Source of the DNA: Candidatus Cloacimonadota bacterium
GTDB lineage: Bacteria > Cloacimonadota > Cloacimonadia > Cloacimonadales > TCS61
Direction: 5' to 3'
Length of the DNA: 36,778 nucleotides
Assembly (NCBI GenBank): GCA_018645365.1
Contig: JABGOP010000017.1
Coordinates: forward strand, 1-36,778
Position numbers and translations under genes: made by a program. Below, piece by piece: positions 16,306 through 24,785 of this stretch. The notes below the pieces were generated by a model. It worked only from the letters and a program-made list of their open reading frames with translations, was not told where the DNA came from and did not search any database. Position 1 is the first letter of the stretch. Each line of letters opens with the position of its first letter.

Positions 16306-17211
16306 ATGAAAAAGATTGGACTTACTTTAGGTGGCGGTGGCGCACGCGGAATTGCTCATATTGAGTTTTTAAAAATTCTGGATAAAAATAATATTGTGCC
16401 TTCCGTAATTTCGGGAACAAGTATTGGCGCATTAATCGGTGCATTTTATGCTGCTGGTTTTTCTGCAAATGAGATTTCAGCACTAATTGATGAAATAGAT
16501 TTGAATAATATGCAAAAAAAAAGAGATGCGTTTGCTCCGCAAAAAATGAGTGAAATCGGGAAAGAAATTGCCGAATTTGTGAGCGATAAATTTTCTGAGA
16601 TAAAGGAATTTTATTGTAAAATTGATGAAATTAAGAAAATGATAGATTTCTCATTTTTAAATTTTTCGAGTTTTTTAAAAGGCAAAGGGGTCGAAAAATA
16701 TTTGCAAGAAAATCTACCAGTTCAAACATTTGAAGATTTGGAAATTCCTCTCAAAATTGTGGCGACAGATTTTTGGAGTGGTGAAAAAATTGTCTTCGAT
16801 TCAGGCGACTTAGTACCAGCAATTCGTGCTAGCATCTCCATCCCTGCTATTTTTGAACCATATATCTTTCAAGATAGAGTACTCGTTGATGGCGGTATTT
16901 CCGATAATCTTCCTTTCGAATTAATTAAGGACTTATGTGATTTTTTGATTGCGATTGATGTCTCTGGTTCGCGTTCTATTTTACCAGATTTACAAATTCC
17001 CAATATGTTTGATAGTGTGATTTCCAGTTTTGAAATTATGCAGTCTAAAATGATTGAAAAAAATATGCAAAATAGTGCTCCTAATATTTATGTTAAGCCA
17101 AATTTAGTTGACATAGGCATATTGGATTTTCATAAGGTTAATGAAATTATGGAGGATATTCAATCTGATTTGCAAAAATTCGACAAGCAAATGAAGCCGC
17201 TTAAAATTTAA
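16306..17211 (+). CDS. Patatin-like phospholipase (RssA/NTE type)
   Basis: Predicted serine-aspartate acyl hydrolase of about 301 residues. The oxyanion loop GGGGARG (9-15), nucleophile elbow GTSIGA (Ser39) and catalytic aspartate in DGG (Asp195) are all present. The charged region between 60 and 120 (KKRDAFAPQKM...) is family-typical filler. The frame opens 39 bases earlier, but GGAGTG sits just before the ATG at 16306 and the family begins at this MKKIGLTLGGGG. No signal peptide, so it probably acts from the cytoplasm on membrane lipids. Substrate unknown. Its stop codon overlaps the converging RRM gene stop by three bases (TTAA). Confidence 0.92.
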   Translation: MKKIGLTLGGGGARGIAHIEFLKILDKNNIVPSVISGTSIGALIGAFYAAGFSANEISALIDEIDLNNMQKKRDAFAPQKMSEIGKEIAEFVSDKFSEIKEFYCKIDEIKKMIDFSFLNFSSFLKGKGVEKYLQENLPVQTFEDLEIPLKIVATDFWSGEKIVFDSGDLVPAIRASISIPAIFEPYIFQDRVLVDGGISDNLPFELIKDLCDFLIAIDVSGSRSILPDLQIPNMFDSVISSFEIMQSKMIEKNMQNSAPNIYVKPNLVDIGILDFHKVNEIMEDIQSDLQKFDKQMKPLKI

Positions 17212-17504
17212 AAATCTGTTGCTCTTCGACCGCTGATTCTATCTTCGTCTCGTCTACCATTCTCATTGGTGCGAGCTTTATTCAGTTGAATGTTTTTGCC
17301 CTTAAACATGGTGTGGTTTAGCTTATTGATAGCGAATTCAGCTTCAGCTTGAATGGGCATATCAACGATGGCAAATTTAACCAACTCACCTTCAATTATT
17401 TTTTTCACTAAGGCTATAGAAATCACTTTTCCATAACGCTCCATTATTTCTTGGATTTCAATTTTTTCTGTATCTGCGGGCAGTAATCCGATGTAAATAT
17501 TCAT
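17208..17504 (-). CDS. Small RRM RNA-binding protein (second of a tandem pair)
   Basis: A 98-residue single RNA recognition motif: MNIYIGLLPADTEKIEIQEI with the RNP2-like strand NIYIGLL near the start and a weak RNP1 strand KFAIVDM at about 42-48. It ends in a basic Arg-rich tail (NGRRDEDRISGRRATDF). RNP1 is degenerate compared with the usual K/R-G-F-G-F-V. It starts directly after the stop of its paralogue (TAG then ATG), so it is probably co-translated. Small one-RRM proteins occur in cyanobacteria and FCB bacteria, where RNA chaperone roles are suspected; the target here is unknown. Confidence 0.88.
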   Translation of the reverse strand: MNIYIGLLPADTEKIEIQEIMERYGKVISIALVKKIIEGELVKFAIVDMPIQAEAEFAINKLNHTMFKGKNIQLNKARTNENGRRDEDRISGRRATDF

Positions 17505-17819
17505 CTAATTCTCCTCTAAATGGTTTGGTGGTGAATCATAAATTCTTCTTCCTCCACCTCGTTTTGCAGACCTTCTATCTTTTGTGCGCCATCTTGCAAT
17601 GTGTACAGTTAAAACGTTGTTGTCAATAAGTTTAGCATCTAATTTATCAATAACTTCTTGGTGATTGTTGAGTACGTCAACAATAGCAAAAGTACGCCAA
17701 ATGTTGTTGAGCTTATCCGTTAAAAGCTCAAATGAACCAACTTCACCAACATCGGAGATTAATTGCACTAATTGATCTTTATTTATGTGCTTCGGTAAAC
17801 TTCCCAAAAATATATTCAT
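17505..17819 (-). CDS. Small RRM RNA-binding protein (first of a tandem pair)
   Basis: A 104-residue single RRM protein: MNIFLGSLPKHINKDQLVQL with RNP2-like NIFLGSL, then degenerate RNP1 RTFAIVDVL at about 42-50. The C-terminus is basic (RWRTKDRRSAKRGGGRR) and likely contacts RNA. It is clearly paralogous to its downstream neighbour and probably arose by tandem duplication, since diverged. The ATG follows AAAGGGATGTT. A promoter-like site lies 25-55 bases upstream. Like the second copy it lacks the aromatic residues of a classical RNP1, so affinity or target may differ. Confidence 0.88.
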   Translation of the reverse strand: MNIFLGSLPKHINKDQLVQLISDVGEVGSFELLTDKLNNIWRTFAIVDVLNNHQEVIDKLDAKLIDNNVLTVHIARWRTKDRRSAKRGGGRRIYDSPPNHLEEN

Positions 17820-17842
17820 AACATCCCTTTAATATCTGAAAA

Positions 17843-17872
17843 CGAAACTTATCAGAAGCTTTTGTCTGTCAA
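17843..17872 (-). promoter_or_regulatory. Promoter-like site for the RRM pair
   Basis: Minus strand TTGACA (17867-17872), 20 bases, then TTCG (17843-17846) in GATAAGTTTCG. The last ten bases, ATAAGTTTCG, are the same as in both 39-bp repeats, with identical spacing, although the spacer itself is unrelated. Confidence 0.55.
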
Positions 17873-17967
17873 GTTGAAATATTTTCTTTACAAAATACAA
17901 TCTATTTTAAAAAAGCAAAATGATTTCTAATAATAATGGAAAATTAAGTTAAAAGGTGGAGAATTTG

Positions 17968-19194
17968 ATGGAAATAGAAGGCTCAAAATCGATTATAAAT
18001 AGAGTGTTAATTATCTCTTCATTTTTACAAAAACCTTTAAAAATTAAGAATATTTCGCATTGCGATGATGTCCAAACACTGATTGAAAATTTGAAGATTT
18101 TCGGTATGAAATTTGAAATAAATGAAGATAAAATGCTTATTATTCCCACGCAGAAATTTGAAAATCATCAATCTTATTTTATCAAAGATGCGGGAACAGC
18201 TTTTCGTTTTTTGCTCGCAAAATTTAGGACAACTTCAAAATTTATGGGTAAAATGAATATCTCAAATCAGCTGAAAAATCGACCAATTAAACCGTTAACT
18301 GATTTATTGGAAATAGATGTTTTTGATTATCCATTTGAGTTACTCGGCAAAAAAATAACGAAATCCCATTTTGAAATAAAAGGAGATATTAGTAGCCAAT
18401 TCATCTCCTCATTACTATTGTCTGTACCAAATTTCCCGAATGATTTGCAAATTATTCAAAAAGGAAAAATGGTTTCGCAAAAATACGTGGATATGACCAT
18501 CTCAATTATGAATGATTTTGGTATAAAAGTAGAAAAAAATGGTCGAAATATTTTTGTGAAAGCAGGTCAAAATTATAAAAATTTAACAACATATGAAGTT
18601 GAGCCAGATTTTTCTTCAGCTTGTTATTTTTGGGCGTTTAGTGCTTTAACTGGTAAGAAAATAGAAATAAAAACGAGCGTGAAAAAAAGCATTCAACCTG
18701 ATTTTAATTTTTTGCAAATTTTAGGAAAAATGGGTGCTAAAATTAACTTTCAAAATAATGTAATTTGGATAGAAAAAGACAGATTAAATGGGATAGAAAT
18801 TGATATGTCAACAATGCCAGATCAAGTGCCAACTCTTAGCATCTTGGCGTTATTTGCATCCTCGAAAACGGTGATTAAAAACATTTCACATTTACAGTTT
18901 AAAGAGTCAAATAGAATCGAAAATTTGATCTTTGAACTTTCTAAAATTGGTGCAAAAATTGTGTTCCAAAATGGCAAATTGATGATTGAACCATTAAATA
19001 ATATTTTGAAAAATGCTAAATTAAAAACTTTCAACGACCACCGCCTGGTGATGTCTTTTCATCTTTTAAAAGCGTTAATTCCAAATATACAAATAGAAAA
19101 TTTTAATGCGGAAAATAAATCTTTTCCAAAGTTTTTCGAAGAATTTAATAAACTGTTGACACAAAAAGATGTTATTGTAAAAAGAAAAGTATGA
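17968..19194 (+). CDS. aroA: 3-phosphoshikimate 1-carboxyvinyltransferase (EPSP synthase)
   Basis: Shikimate-pathway enzyme joining shikimate-3-phosphate and PEP. About 408 residues with EGSKSIINRVLIISSF at the start, DAGTAFRFLLA (PEP site), GDISSQFISSLLLSVP, FKESNRIENL and FNDHRLVMSF near the end. All correspond to standard AroA blocks with conservative changes, such as AFRF for AMRF and ESNRI for ESDRI. A GTG-started frame begins at 17956, but GGTGGAG lies correctly spaced before the ATG at 17968. It is first in an overlapping aroA-ddl-cyclase unit. Other shikimate genes are not in the window. Confidence 0.93.
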   Translation: MEIEGSKSIINRVLIISSFLQKPLKIKNISHCDDVQTLIENLKIFGMKFEINEDKMLIIPTQKFENHQSYFIKDAGTAFRFLLAKFRTTSKFMGKMNISNQLKNRPIKPLTDLLEIDVFDYPFELLGKKITKSHFEIKGDISSQFISSLLLSVPNFPNDLQIIQKGKMVSQKYVDMTISIMNDFGIKVEKNGRNIFVKAGQNYKNLTTYEVEPDFSSACYFWAFSALTGKKIEIKTSVKKSIQPDFNFLQILGKMGAKINFQNNVIWIEKDRLNGIEIDMSTMPDQVPTLSILALFASSKTVIKNISHLQFKESNRIENLIFELSKIGAKIVFQNGKLMIEPLNNILKNAKLKTFNDHRLVMSFHLLKALIPNIQIENFNAENKSFPKFFEEFNKLLTQKDVIVKRKV

Positions 19195-20114
19195 AAAAAA
19201 CAATTGTGATATTATCTGGCGGAAATTCTGACGAATCTGAGATTTCGAGAGTGACTTCTATTGAAATTCAAAAAGCATTAAATAATAATTATCAAACAAT
19301 TTTAGTTAATCCAGTTGATTTTTCGTCTATTTCAAAAATGGTGAATAAAATTAAAGAAATAATGCCATTTATTGTTTTCAATGGTTTGCACGGTGCGGAA
19401 GGTGAAAATGGTAGCATTCAAGCTGCTTTATCATTAGAAAATATTTATTTTACTGGTTCTGGAAGCAAATCAAGCGCCATTGCGATGGATAAATTCCTTT
19501 CGGGAAAATTGGTAAAATCGATTGGAATTCCTGTTCCTAAACAAGTTTTTTTAACCAATTTGAATCTTGACTGGAGTAAACTAGAAGACTTGAATTTTCC
19601 AATTGTCGTAAAACCAAATGATTCTGGTTCTTCAGTTGGAATTTCAATTGTTAAAGAAAGAGAAAAACTCGCAGAAGCAATTGAAGATGCGTTCAAATTT
19701 AGCAAAAATGTAATTTGTGAGAATTACATTTCAGGTCGGGAGTTGACCGTTACGATTTTAGGTGATGAAGCGTTGCCAGTGGTCGAAATTATCCCCAAAA
19801 ATGGTTGGTACGATTTTGTAAATAAATACACAAAAGGGACAACTATTTACGAGGTTCCAGCAAAATTATCCACGCAAGAAATGTCCGAAATCCAACAAAA
19901 AGCTTTGCAGATTTTCAAATTATTTAAATGTTCAGTTTACGCTCGTATTGATTTTCGTTTTGATGGCACAAGTTTTTATTTTTTAGAGGTTAACACACTT
20001 CCCGGTATGACCCCACTCAGTTTAACGCCGATGGCAGTAAAAAAATCTGGACTCAATTTTAACGAATTATTAGAAAAAATAATCAGGTTATCAATGGGGA
20101 AATATGAAAAATAA
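19191..20114 (+). CDS. ddl: D-alanine--D-alanine ligase
   Basis: ATP-grasp ligase making D-Ala-D-Ala for peptidoglycan. It has 307 residues. LSGGNSDESEISRVTS matches the N-terminal GGxSxExxVS block (with N and D changes). NGLHGAEGENGSIQAAL, VVKPNDSGSSVGISIV, and the metal-binding end YFLEVNTLPGMTPLS are diagnostic. It starts inside the end of aroA (ATGA overlap), so the two are co-translated. With murI in the window it supports a normal cell wall. Confidence 0.95.
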   Translation: MKKTIVILSGGNSDESEISRVTSIEIQKALNNNYQTILVNPVDFSSISKMVNKIKEIMPFIVFNGLHGAEGENGSIQAALSLENIYFTGSGSKSSAIAMDKFLSGKLVKSIGIPVPKQVFLTNLNLDWSKLEDLNFPIVVKPNDSGSSVGISIVKEREKLAEAIEDAFKFSKNVICENYISGRELTVTILGDEALPVVEIIPKNGWYDFVNKYTKGTTIYEVPAKLSTQEMSEIQQKALQIFKLFKCSVYARIDFRFDGTSFYFLEVNTLPGMTPLSLTPMAVKKSGLNFNELLEKIIRLSMGKYEK

Positions 20115-21951
20115 ACTAATTTTTCCGATAATTCTTTTTATTATTTTACAGTTAATATTTATCTCAAATTTTTGGAACAATTTAGAAAATAAAGCGAAAG
20201 ATACTTTTTTTTCCATTCGTGGTAAACGAGAAATATCGAACAAAATTGTCATCTTAGAAATTGGTGATGAAACATTTAGTGTATTGAATGAACGCTGGCC
20301 ATTTCCTCGCAGTTATCATGCGAGATTGATTGAGAATTTAGAGAAAGCTGGTGCAAAAGTAATTATTTTTGATGTTGAATTTACCGAACACACAGATAAA
20401 ATAAACGATGAACTTTTAGCAGAAACTTGCCGTAAATATGACAATATTATTTTTGCTGGAAAACTAGTTGTAACGGAATTCGATAGCTCAACACGCGAAC
20501 AATTTTTGCTCCCGACAAAAACATTAATGGATGCAAATGTACAATGGGGAACTGTCAATATTGCTGCTGAAAATGATGGGTTTGTTCGCAAATATGAATT
20601 GTTTCAAAAACGAAATGAAACGATAAAAACTTCACTGGGGGTTGCATCATTACAAAATATTTATCCACAAAAAAACATCAAAAATACAGATAAAACTTTT
20701 AATTTTGGAAATACTTTAATTCCCAAAATTGACGCAAAATCATGTTGGATAAATTATTATGGACCTGCTAGAACTTTTAAGATGCTTGATTACTCGATAA
20801 TTTTGGATGACTCAACATTTTCTACCTTTATCGAACAAGAACTCAATAGTGATTTTAATGAATTTTATTTGCATCAAAATGAGATAAAAGATAAAATTGT
20901 TTTGGTGGGATTAACTTCAGAAGAGATGCATGATGTACATTTTATGCCATTTTCAGCATACTCACATAAACAAATGGCGGGCGTGGAGATTCACGCTAAT
21001 TTTATTGAAATGGTTTTGAATGATGATTTTTTATACGAATTTTCACACATCTTTTATTTGTTGATTTTCTTTGTTTTAAGCATAATTTTATTTATACTTA
21101 ATGTAAATATTAGACTGATTTCGGCTTCATTTATAACTGCTATTCTGCTGATTTTCTATCTCATGTTTTCATACAATATTTTTTTGAGAAATTCCATTCT
21201 AATTCCAATTTTAGAAATTCCATTTTTACTTTTGAGTAGTTATATAATGGGACTTGCTTTTCAATATGTCAAAACATCACAAGAGAAGCAATTCATTAAA
21301 AATGCGTTTAACCACTACATCGCACCCGATTTGGTGAATGAGTTAATTGCAAATCCATCAAAACTGGTTTATGGTGGTGAACAGAAAGAGATCAGTGTTA
21401 TTTTTTCAGATATAGTGTCATTCACATCATATGCGGAAAGTCACACACCAAAAGAAACTGTCGATATTTTGCGAGAATATCTCAGCGAAATGGTGAAAAT
21501 AATTAAACAAAATAAAGGTACAATCGATAAATTTATGGGTGATGAAATAATTGCTCTATTTGGAGCTCCACTCGAAATGGATGACCATGCATTTTGGGCT
21601 TGCAAAGCAGCTTTAGAAATGCAGGAAAAATTATCATTTCTGCAAAAAAAATGGCAACGAGAACGAAAAGATATTTTTGAAATTGGCATTGGAATTAATA
21701 GTGGTATAATGACAGTTGGTAATTTGGGATCAGATCAAATATTTGATTTTACAGCCATCGGTGATAATATGAATATTGGTGCTAGATTAGAGAATTTGAC
21801 TAGGACTTATCCAACGAAACACAATATTATCATCAGTGAAATGACAGTAAATTCTACAAAAAATAAAATTGTAGTAAAATTTATTGAGGAAGTAAATGTG
21901 AAAGGCAAACTTTCAAAAATCAAAATATTTGAACTTTTAGATTTGAATTAG
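20104..21951 (+). CDS. CHASE2 sensor - class III adenylate cyclase
   Basis: Membrane receptor cyclase, 615 residues. A membrane helix (5-22) is followed by an extracytoplasmic CHASE2 sensor (about 28-310) containing WPFPRSYHARLIENLEKAGA. Three membrane helices follow (315-333, 337-357, 362-388). After a linker, the cyclase domain spans about 428-590. Catalytic residues are present: metal ligands D436 (FSDIVSFT) and D480 (KFMGDE), adenine-selecting K476 and D548, and transition-state N557 and R561 (NMNIGARLE). It should therefore make cAMP. The start overlaps ddl by 11 bases with GGGGAAAT before the ATG. The CHASE2 ligand is unknown. A terminator follows. Confidence 0.93.
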   Translation: MKNKLIFPIILFIILQLIFISNFWNNLENKAKDTFFSIRGKREISNKIVILEIGDETFSVLNERWPFPRSYHARLIENLEKAGAKVIIFDVEFTEHTDKINDELLAETCRKYDNIIFAGKLVVTEFDSSTREQFLLPTKTLMDANVQWGTVNIAAENDGFVRKYELFQKRNETIKTSLGVASLQNIYPQKNIKNTDKTFNFGNTLIPKIDAKSCWINYYGPARTFKMLDYSIILDDSTFSTFIEQELNSDFNEFYLHQNEIKDKIVLVGLTSEEMHDVHFMPFSAYSHKQMAGVEIHANFIEMVLNDDFLYEFSHIFYLLIFFVLSIILFILNVNIRLISASFITAILLIFYLMFSYNIFLRNSILIPILEIPFLLLSSYIMGLAFQYVKTSQEKQFIKNAFNHYIAPDLVNELIANPSKLVYGGEQKEISVIFSDIVSFTSYAESHTPKETVDILREYLSEMVKIIKQNKGTIDKFMGDEIIALFGAPLEMDDHAFWACKAALEMQEKLSFLQKKWQRERKDIFEIGIGINSGIMTVGNLGSDQIFDFTAIGDNMNIGARLENLTRTYPTKHNIIISEMTVNSTKNKIVVKFIEEVNVKGKLSKIKIFELLDLN

Positions 21952-21961
21952 CCGAGTGAGT

Positions 21962-21993
21962 GGAAATATTTAATAATGAATTTCCTTTTTTTT
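21962..21993 (+). terminator. Intrinsic terminator after the cyclase gene
   Basis: GGAAAT (21962-21967) pairs with ATTTCC (21980-21985) across an AT-rich loop and is followed by eight T residues. It lies ten bases past the stop of the cyclase and ends the aroA-ddl-cyclase unit. Confidence 0.7.
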
Positions 21994-22163
21994 CATTTTT
22001 TTATTTTTATTTTAGAAAGGATTGTTTTTTAAAAATAAAAAAAAGTGGTAACTGTACGAATATGAAGATGTTATCTGTATTGTGCTGATTGGTAACTATT
22101 CTGAAAATAAGGTTGGATATTTAGCATAAAGTCGCATTAAATGACAGTTTTTGTTTTTTTTTA
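21994..22163. other. Non-coding leader region before HU
   Basis: About 170 bases of AT-rich DNA without a supported gene. It contains a direct repeat of TGGTAACT about 50 bases apart (near 22047 and 22089). No riboswitch or RNA gene was recognised. Confidence 0.5.
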
Positions 22164-22193
22164 TTGACAGTTCTAGAGCTCTATAAAACTTAG
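22164..22193 (+). promoter_or_regulatory. Promoter-like site for HU
   Basis: TTGACA (22164-22169), then 20 bases containing TATAAAAC, then TTAG (22190-22193). It has the spacing of the shared promoter motif. The spacer holds the palindrome AGAGCTCT, also found in the type 1 42-bp units; probably chance. A strong ribosome site, AAGGAGG, precedes the HU ATG. Confidence 0.5.
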
Positions 22194-22232
22194 GGGAGTG
22201 TTGTTCACAAAATAATTTTAAGGAGGATGTAA

Positions 22233-22505
22233 ATGAACAGACAAGATTTAGTTGAAAAGGTTGCAGGTGATGTAGGTTTATCAAAAAAGGATGCTAATTT
22301 GGCTTTAGCCGCTGTACTCGAAGGAATTCAGGTGGCACTTGAAAAAGGTGACAAGGTATCATTGGTTGGTTTCGGTACATTTAGCGTTGTTTTGCGTGCA
22401 GCAAGAAAAGGCATCAATCCAAAAACTGGTGCGAAAATTGACATTGCAGCAAGAAAAGCTCCAAAATTCAAAGCTGGTAAGAAACTCAAAGACGCTGTAA
22501 ACTAA
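22233..22505 (+). CDS. HU-family DNA-binding protein
   Basis: Nucleoid protein of 90 residues that bends DNA as a dimer. MNRQDLVEKVAGDVGLSKKD opens the helical body. The family signature around GFGTFSVVLRAARKGINPKT covers the DNA-binding arms, and the C-terminus PKFKAGKKLKDAVN is standard. AAGGAGG seven bases before the ATG suggests strong translation, fitting an abundant protein. It is a monocistronic unit with its own promoter-like site and terminator. Confidence 0.97.
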   Translation: MNRQDLVEKVAGDVGLSKKDANLALAAVLEGIQVALEKGDKVSLVGFGTFSVVLRAARKGINPKTGAKIDIAARKAPKFKAGKKLKDAVN

Positions 22506-22520
22506 AAAATGTAATTTTTT

Positions 22521-22558
22521 GAGAAGCAAGAGTTTTTCTGCTCTTGCTTTTCTTTTTT
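22521..22558 (+). terminator. Intrinsic terminator after HU
   Basis: A 12-bp stem: GAGAAGCAAGAG (22521-22532) pairs with CTCTTGCTTTTC (22541-22552) with one G-T pair and an 8-base loop, then six T residues. It separates HU from dnaN, which starts only 37 bases further. Confidence 0.92.
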
Positions 22559-22595
22559 ATTATTAGAAAAAAAACAAAAAATACGAGAGGTTAAA

Positions 22596-23714
22596 ATGAA
22601 ATTTTCAATAGAAAAAAGTGATTTGCAAGCTAATATTCAGAGTTTATACAATATCGTGCCTAGTAAAAACACAATGCCAATTTTAACAAATTATCTGATT
22701 GAAGCAAATTCAGAAAATAATAAAATGAAATTTACGGCTACAGATTTAGAAATAACCGTTGTGGTTGAATTCGAAGCAAGTATCGCTGAAAGTGGTAAAA
22801 TAGCTGTTTCTGCGAAAAATCTTAATGAGATTATTACTACACTTCCAGAAGCGATTGTCCATTTTATTTTGGAAGAAGATAATTTGAAAATTTTGTGTGA
22901 AAAATCTAAATTTAATCTTTTGTGTGCTGACCATTCCCAATTTCCATTAATTCCACAAAGTGATATGAATAATGTGATTGAATTAGATGCGAAAATGTTC
23001 AAAAAAATGATTGATAATACTCATTTTGCTGTTTCGAATGAAATTAATCGACCTATTTTTACTGGAATTTATTGGAAAATGGATGCGGATAAACAAATTA
23101 TGGTGGCGACAGATGGAAAGAAAATTGCTGAATTCAAATTGAATAAACAAATTGATATTCCAGAAGCAATTGACCAAATTATTCCAACCAAAGGCTTGCT
23201 TTTTCTAGATAAAGTGATCTCAGAAAATATTCCGATAGTTTCAGTGTTGATAGAATCTAACAGGGTGATGTTTACATATGGAAACTACATTATTTTTACC
23301 CACATCATCGAAGGTCGTTTTCCAGATTATACAAAGGCGATTCCAGTTGCCAACAATAATATCCTCAAAATCAATAAAAATTCGTTAAAAAATGCCGTAA
23401 AAAGGGTTTCCTTACTTGCATCAGAAGAGACATATAAAATTAAGTTTAATGTCTCTCAAAGCCAATTAGAGATTAACTCTATGAAGCGTGAAGAGGGTAA
23501 AGCAAACGAAATTATCGATGACTTTAAATATGAAGGCGATGATTTGGAAATTGCATTTAATTATCGTTATTTAATTTCAATTTTGAATGTGATTGAATCT
23601 GCCGAAATCGAGATTAGAATGGGGAAATCAAACGAGCCAGCTCTTTTTTTCAATGCTGAAAAATTTGAAGAGTATGATGCTCGATTTTTGCTGATGCCAC
23701 TTCGGTTAGTTTAA
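22596..23714 (+). CDS. dnaN: DNA polymerase III beta sliding clamp
   Basis: Ring-shaped processivity factor of replication. The 372 residues cover all three clamp domains. MKFSIEKSDLQANIQSLYNI, MPILTNYLIEA and FTATDLEITV mark domain I; IEGRFPDYTKAIP marks domain II; the end (YDARFLLMPLRLV) is the usual MPMR-type C-terminus, with L for M. A GAGAGG ribosome site precedes the ATG. No dnaA is next to it; HU takes that place, but recF follows directly as in many bacteria. No promoter was found in the 37 bases after the HU terminator. Confidence 0.98.
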   Translation: MKFSIEKSDLQANIQSLYNIVPSKNTMPILTNYLIEANSENNKMKFTATDLEITVVVEFEASIAESGKIAVSAKNLNEIITTLPEAIVHFILEEDNLKILCEKSKFNLLCADHSQFPLIPQSDMNNVIELDAKMFKKMIDNTHFAVSNEINRPIFTGIYWKMDADKQIMVATDGKKIAEFKLNKQIDIPEAIDQIIPTKGLLFLDKVISENIPIVSVLIESNRVMFTYGNYIIFTHIIEGRFPDYTKAIPVANNNILKINKNSLKNAVKRVSLLASEETYKIKFNVSQSQLEINSMKREEGKANEIIDDFKYEGDDLEIAFNYRYLISILNVIESAEIEIRMGKSNEPALFFNAEKFEEYDARFLLMPLRLV

Positions 23715-24785
23715 TTGGAAATATCATCATTAAAATTAAAAAATTATCGAAATTTTGCCGATTATGAAATAAATTTTAATTCGGTTGGTGCGCTTATTTC
23801 AGGTAAAAACGGAGTTGGTAAAACTAATCTCTTAGAGGCAATTGCATACTTTGCTTTTGGAAAATCATTCAACACAAATCAAGATGAGGAGTTGATTAAT
23901 TTTTCAAAAGCATTTTTTCATATTTCTGCTAAATTTAATCTTAAAAATAGAGTTTATCAGTTTGACGTAGGTTGCGATAAAAATAGAAAAAACATTAAGA
24001 TTGATGGCAAAAATATTTCCAAAATTAGTGAGTTGTATCAGTTTCTTAAAATTATCTATTTTTCACCGAATGACATTAGGATTATTGACGGTTCACCATC
24101 ACTTCGAAGAATTTTTATCAATCAAGCCACAGCACAATATTCGTTTAATTATCTCGATTCTTTGCGACGCTACAAGCACATTTTGAAGCAACGCAATTCA
24201 ATTCTCAAAACAAATTTCGATACTTCTGAAAAGAAAATTTGGGATCAACAATTTTTTAAAAGTGCGATTGAAATCATTAAAATACGGATTGATTATTTGC
24301 AAAAATTTAGTCCCATTTTAGCAGAAAAATATTTTCAAATTAGTGGTGAGCGTGAAAAGTTGAAAACAAAATATCTTTTTTCATTTCCGCAAAAATTGGA
24401 GAGTATCGAAGAAAATTTTTCCGAACAAATGAAAAAAAATGAACATCAAGAAAAAATTCAACAACGCTCTTTAATTGGACCACATTTAGATGATATAGAT
24501 TTTGAGATTGATGATAAATCTGCTCGAAAATATGCTTCACAAGGTCAAAAGAGGTCGTTGGCAATTGCGGTGCGTTTTGTGCAAGCAGATTTGATTTTAA
24601 AAAAAGGCAACGAACCGCCAATCTTAATGTTTGACGATGTTCTCGCTGATTTAGATAGAGATAGAGTTGGCGAAATTATTCAAATGTTAGAAAAAAATCA
24701 TCAAATATTTATTGCTACTCCCAATGCTACAATTTATCAAAATTATGAGTTGCCAATTGTTAAATTAGAAGGTTTTAGTGAATAA
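23715..24785 (+). CDS. recF: DNA replication and repair protein RecF
   Basis: SMC-like ATPase that loads RecA at gaps. Of 356 residues: N-terminal LKLKNYRNF then Walker A GKNGVGKTNLLEAI (about 30-43), ABC-type signature SQGQKRSLAIAVR (about 276) and Walker B ILMFDDVLADLD. The start must be near 23715 to keep the conserved LKNYRNF strand. The only candidate is TTG, placed immediately after the dnaN stop, without a clear ribosome site, so translation presumably depends on dnaN. The end overlaps the next gene by eight bases. Confidence 0.95.
   Translation: MEISSLKLKNYRNFADYEINFNSVGALISGKNGVGKTNLLEAIAYFAFGKSFNTNQDEELINFSKAFFHISAKFNLKNRVYQFDVGCDKNRKNIKIDGKNISKISELYQFLKIIYFSPNDIRIIDGSPSLRRIFINQATAQYSFNYLDSLRRYKHILKQRNSILKTNFDTSEKKIWDQQFFKSAIEIIKIRIDYLQKFSPILAEKYFQISGEREKLKTKYLFSFPQKLESIEENFSEQMKKNEHQEKIQQRSLIGPHLDDIDFEIDDKSARKYASQGQKRSLAIAVRFVQADLILKKGNEPPILMFDDVLADLDRDRVGEIIQMLEKNHQIFIATPNATIYQNYELPIVKLEGFSE

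Noticed and set aside
20661-20669. DnaA-box-like TTATCCACA, considered as an origin signal because dnaN is nearby
   Set aside because: Single copy inside the cyclase gene with no cluster of boxes near dnaN or HU; no origin can be supported.
22171-22182. AGAGCTCT palindrome in the HU promoter spacer shared with the type 1 42-bp units
   Set aside because: Only about ten bases match and the core is a simple palindrome; no CGATT lattice is present, so likely coincidence.
22096-22284. Minus-strand 62-residue frame overlapping the HU promoter and start
   Set aside because: No ribosome site and it would cross the HU promoter and start; chance frame.
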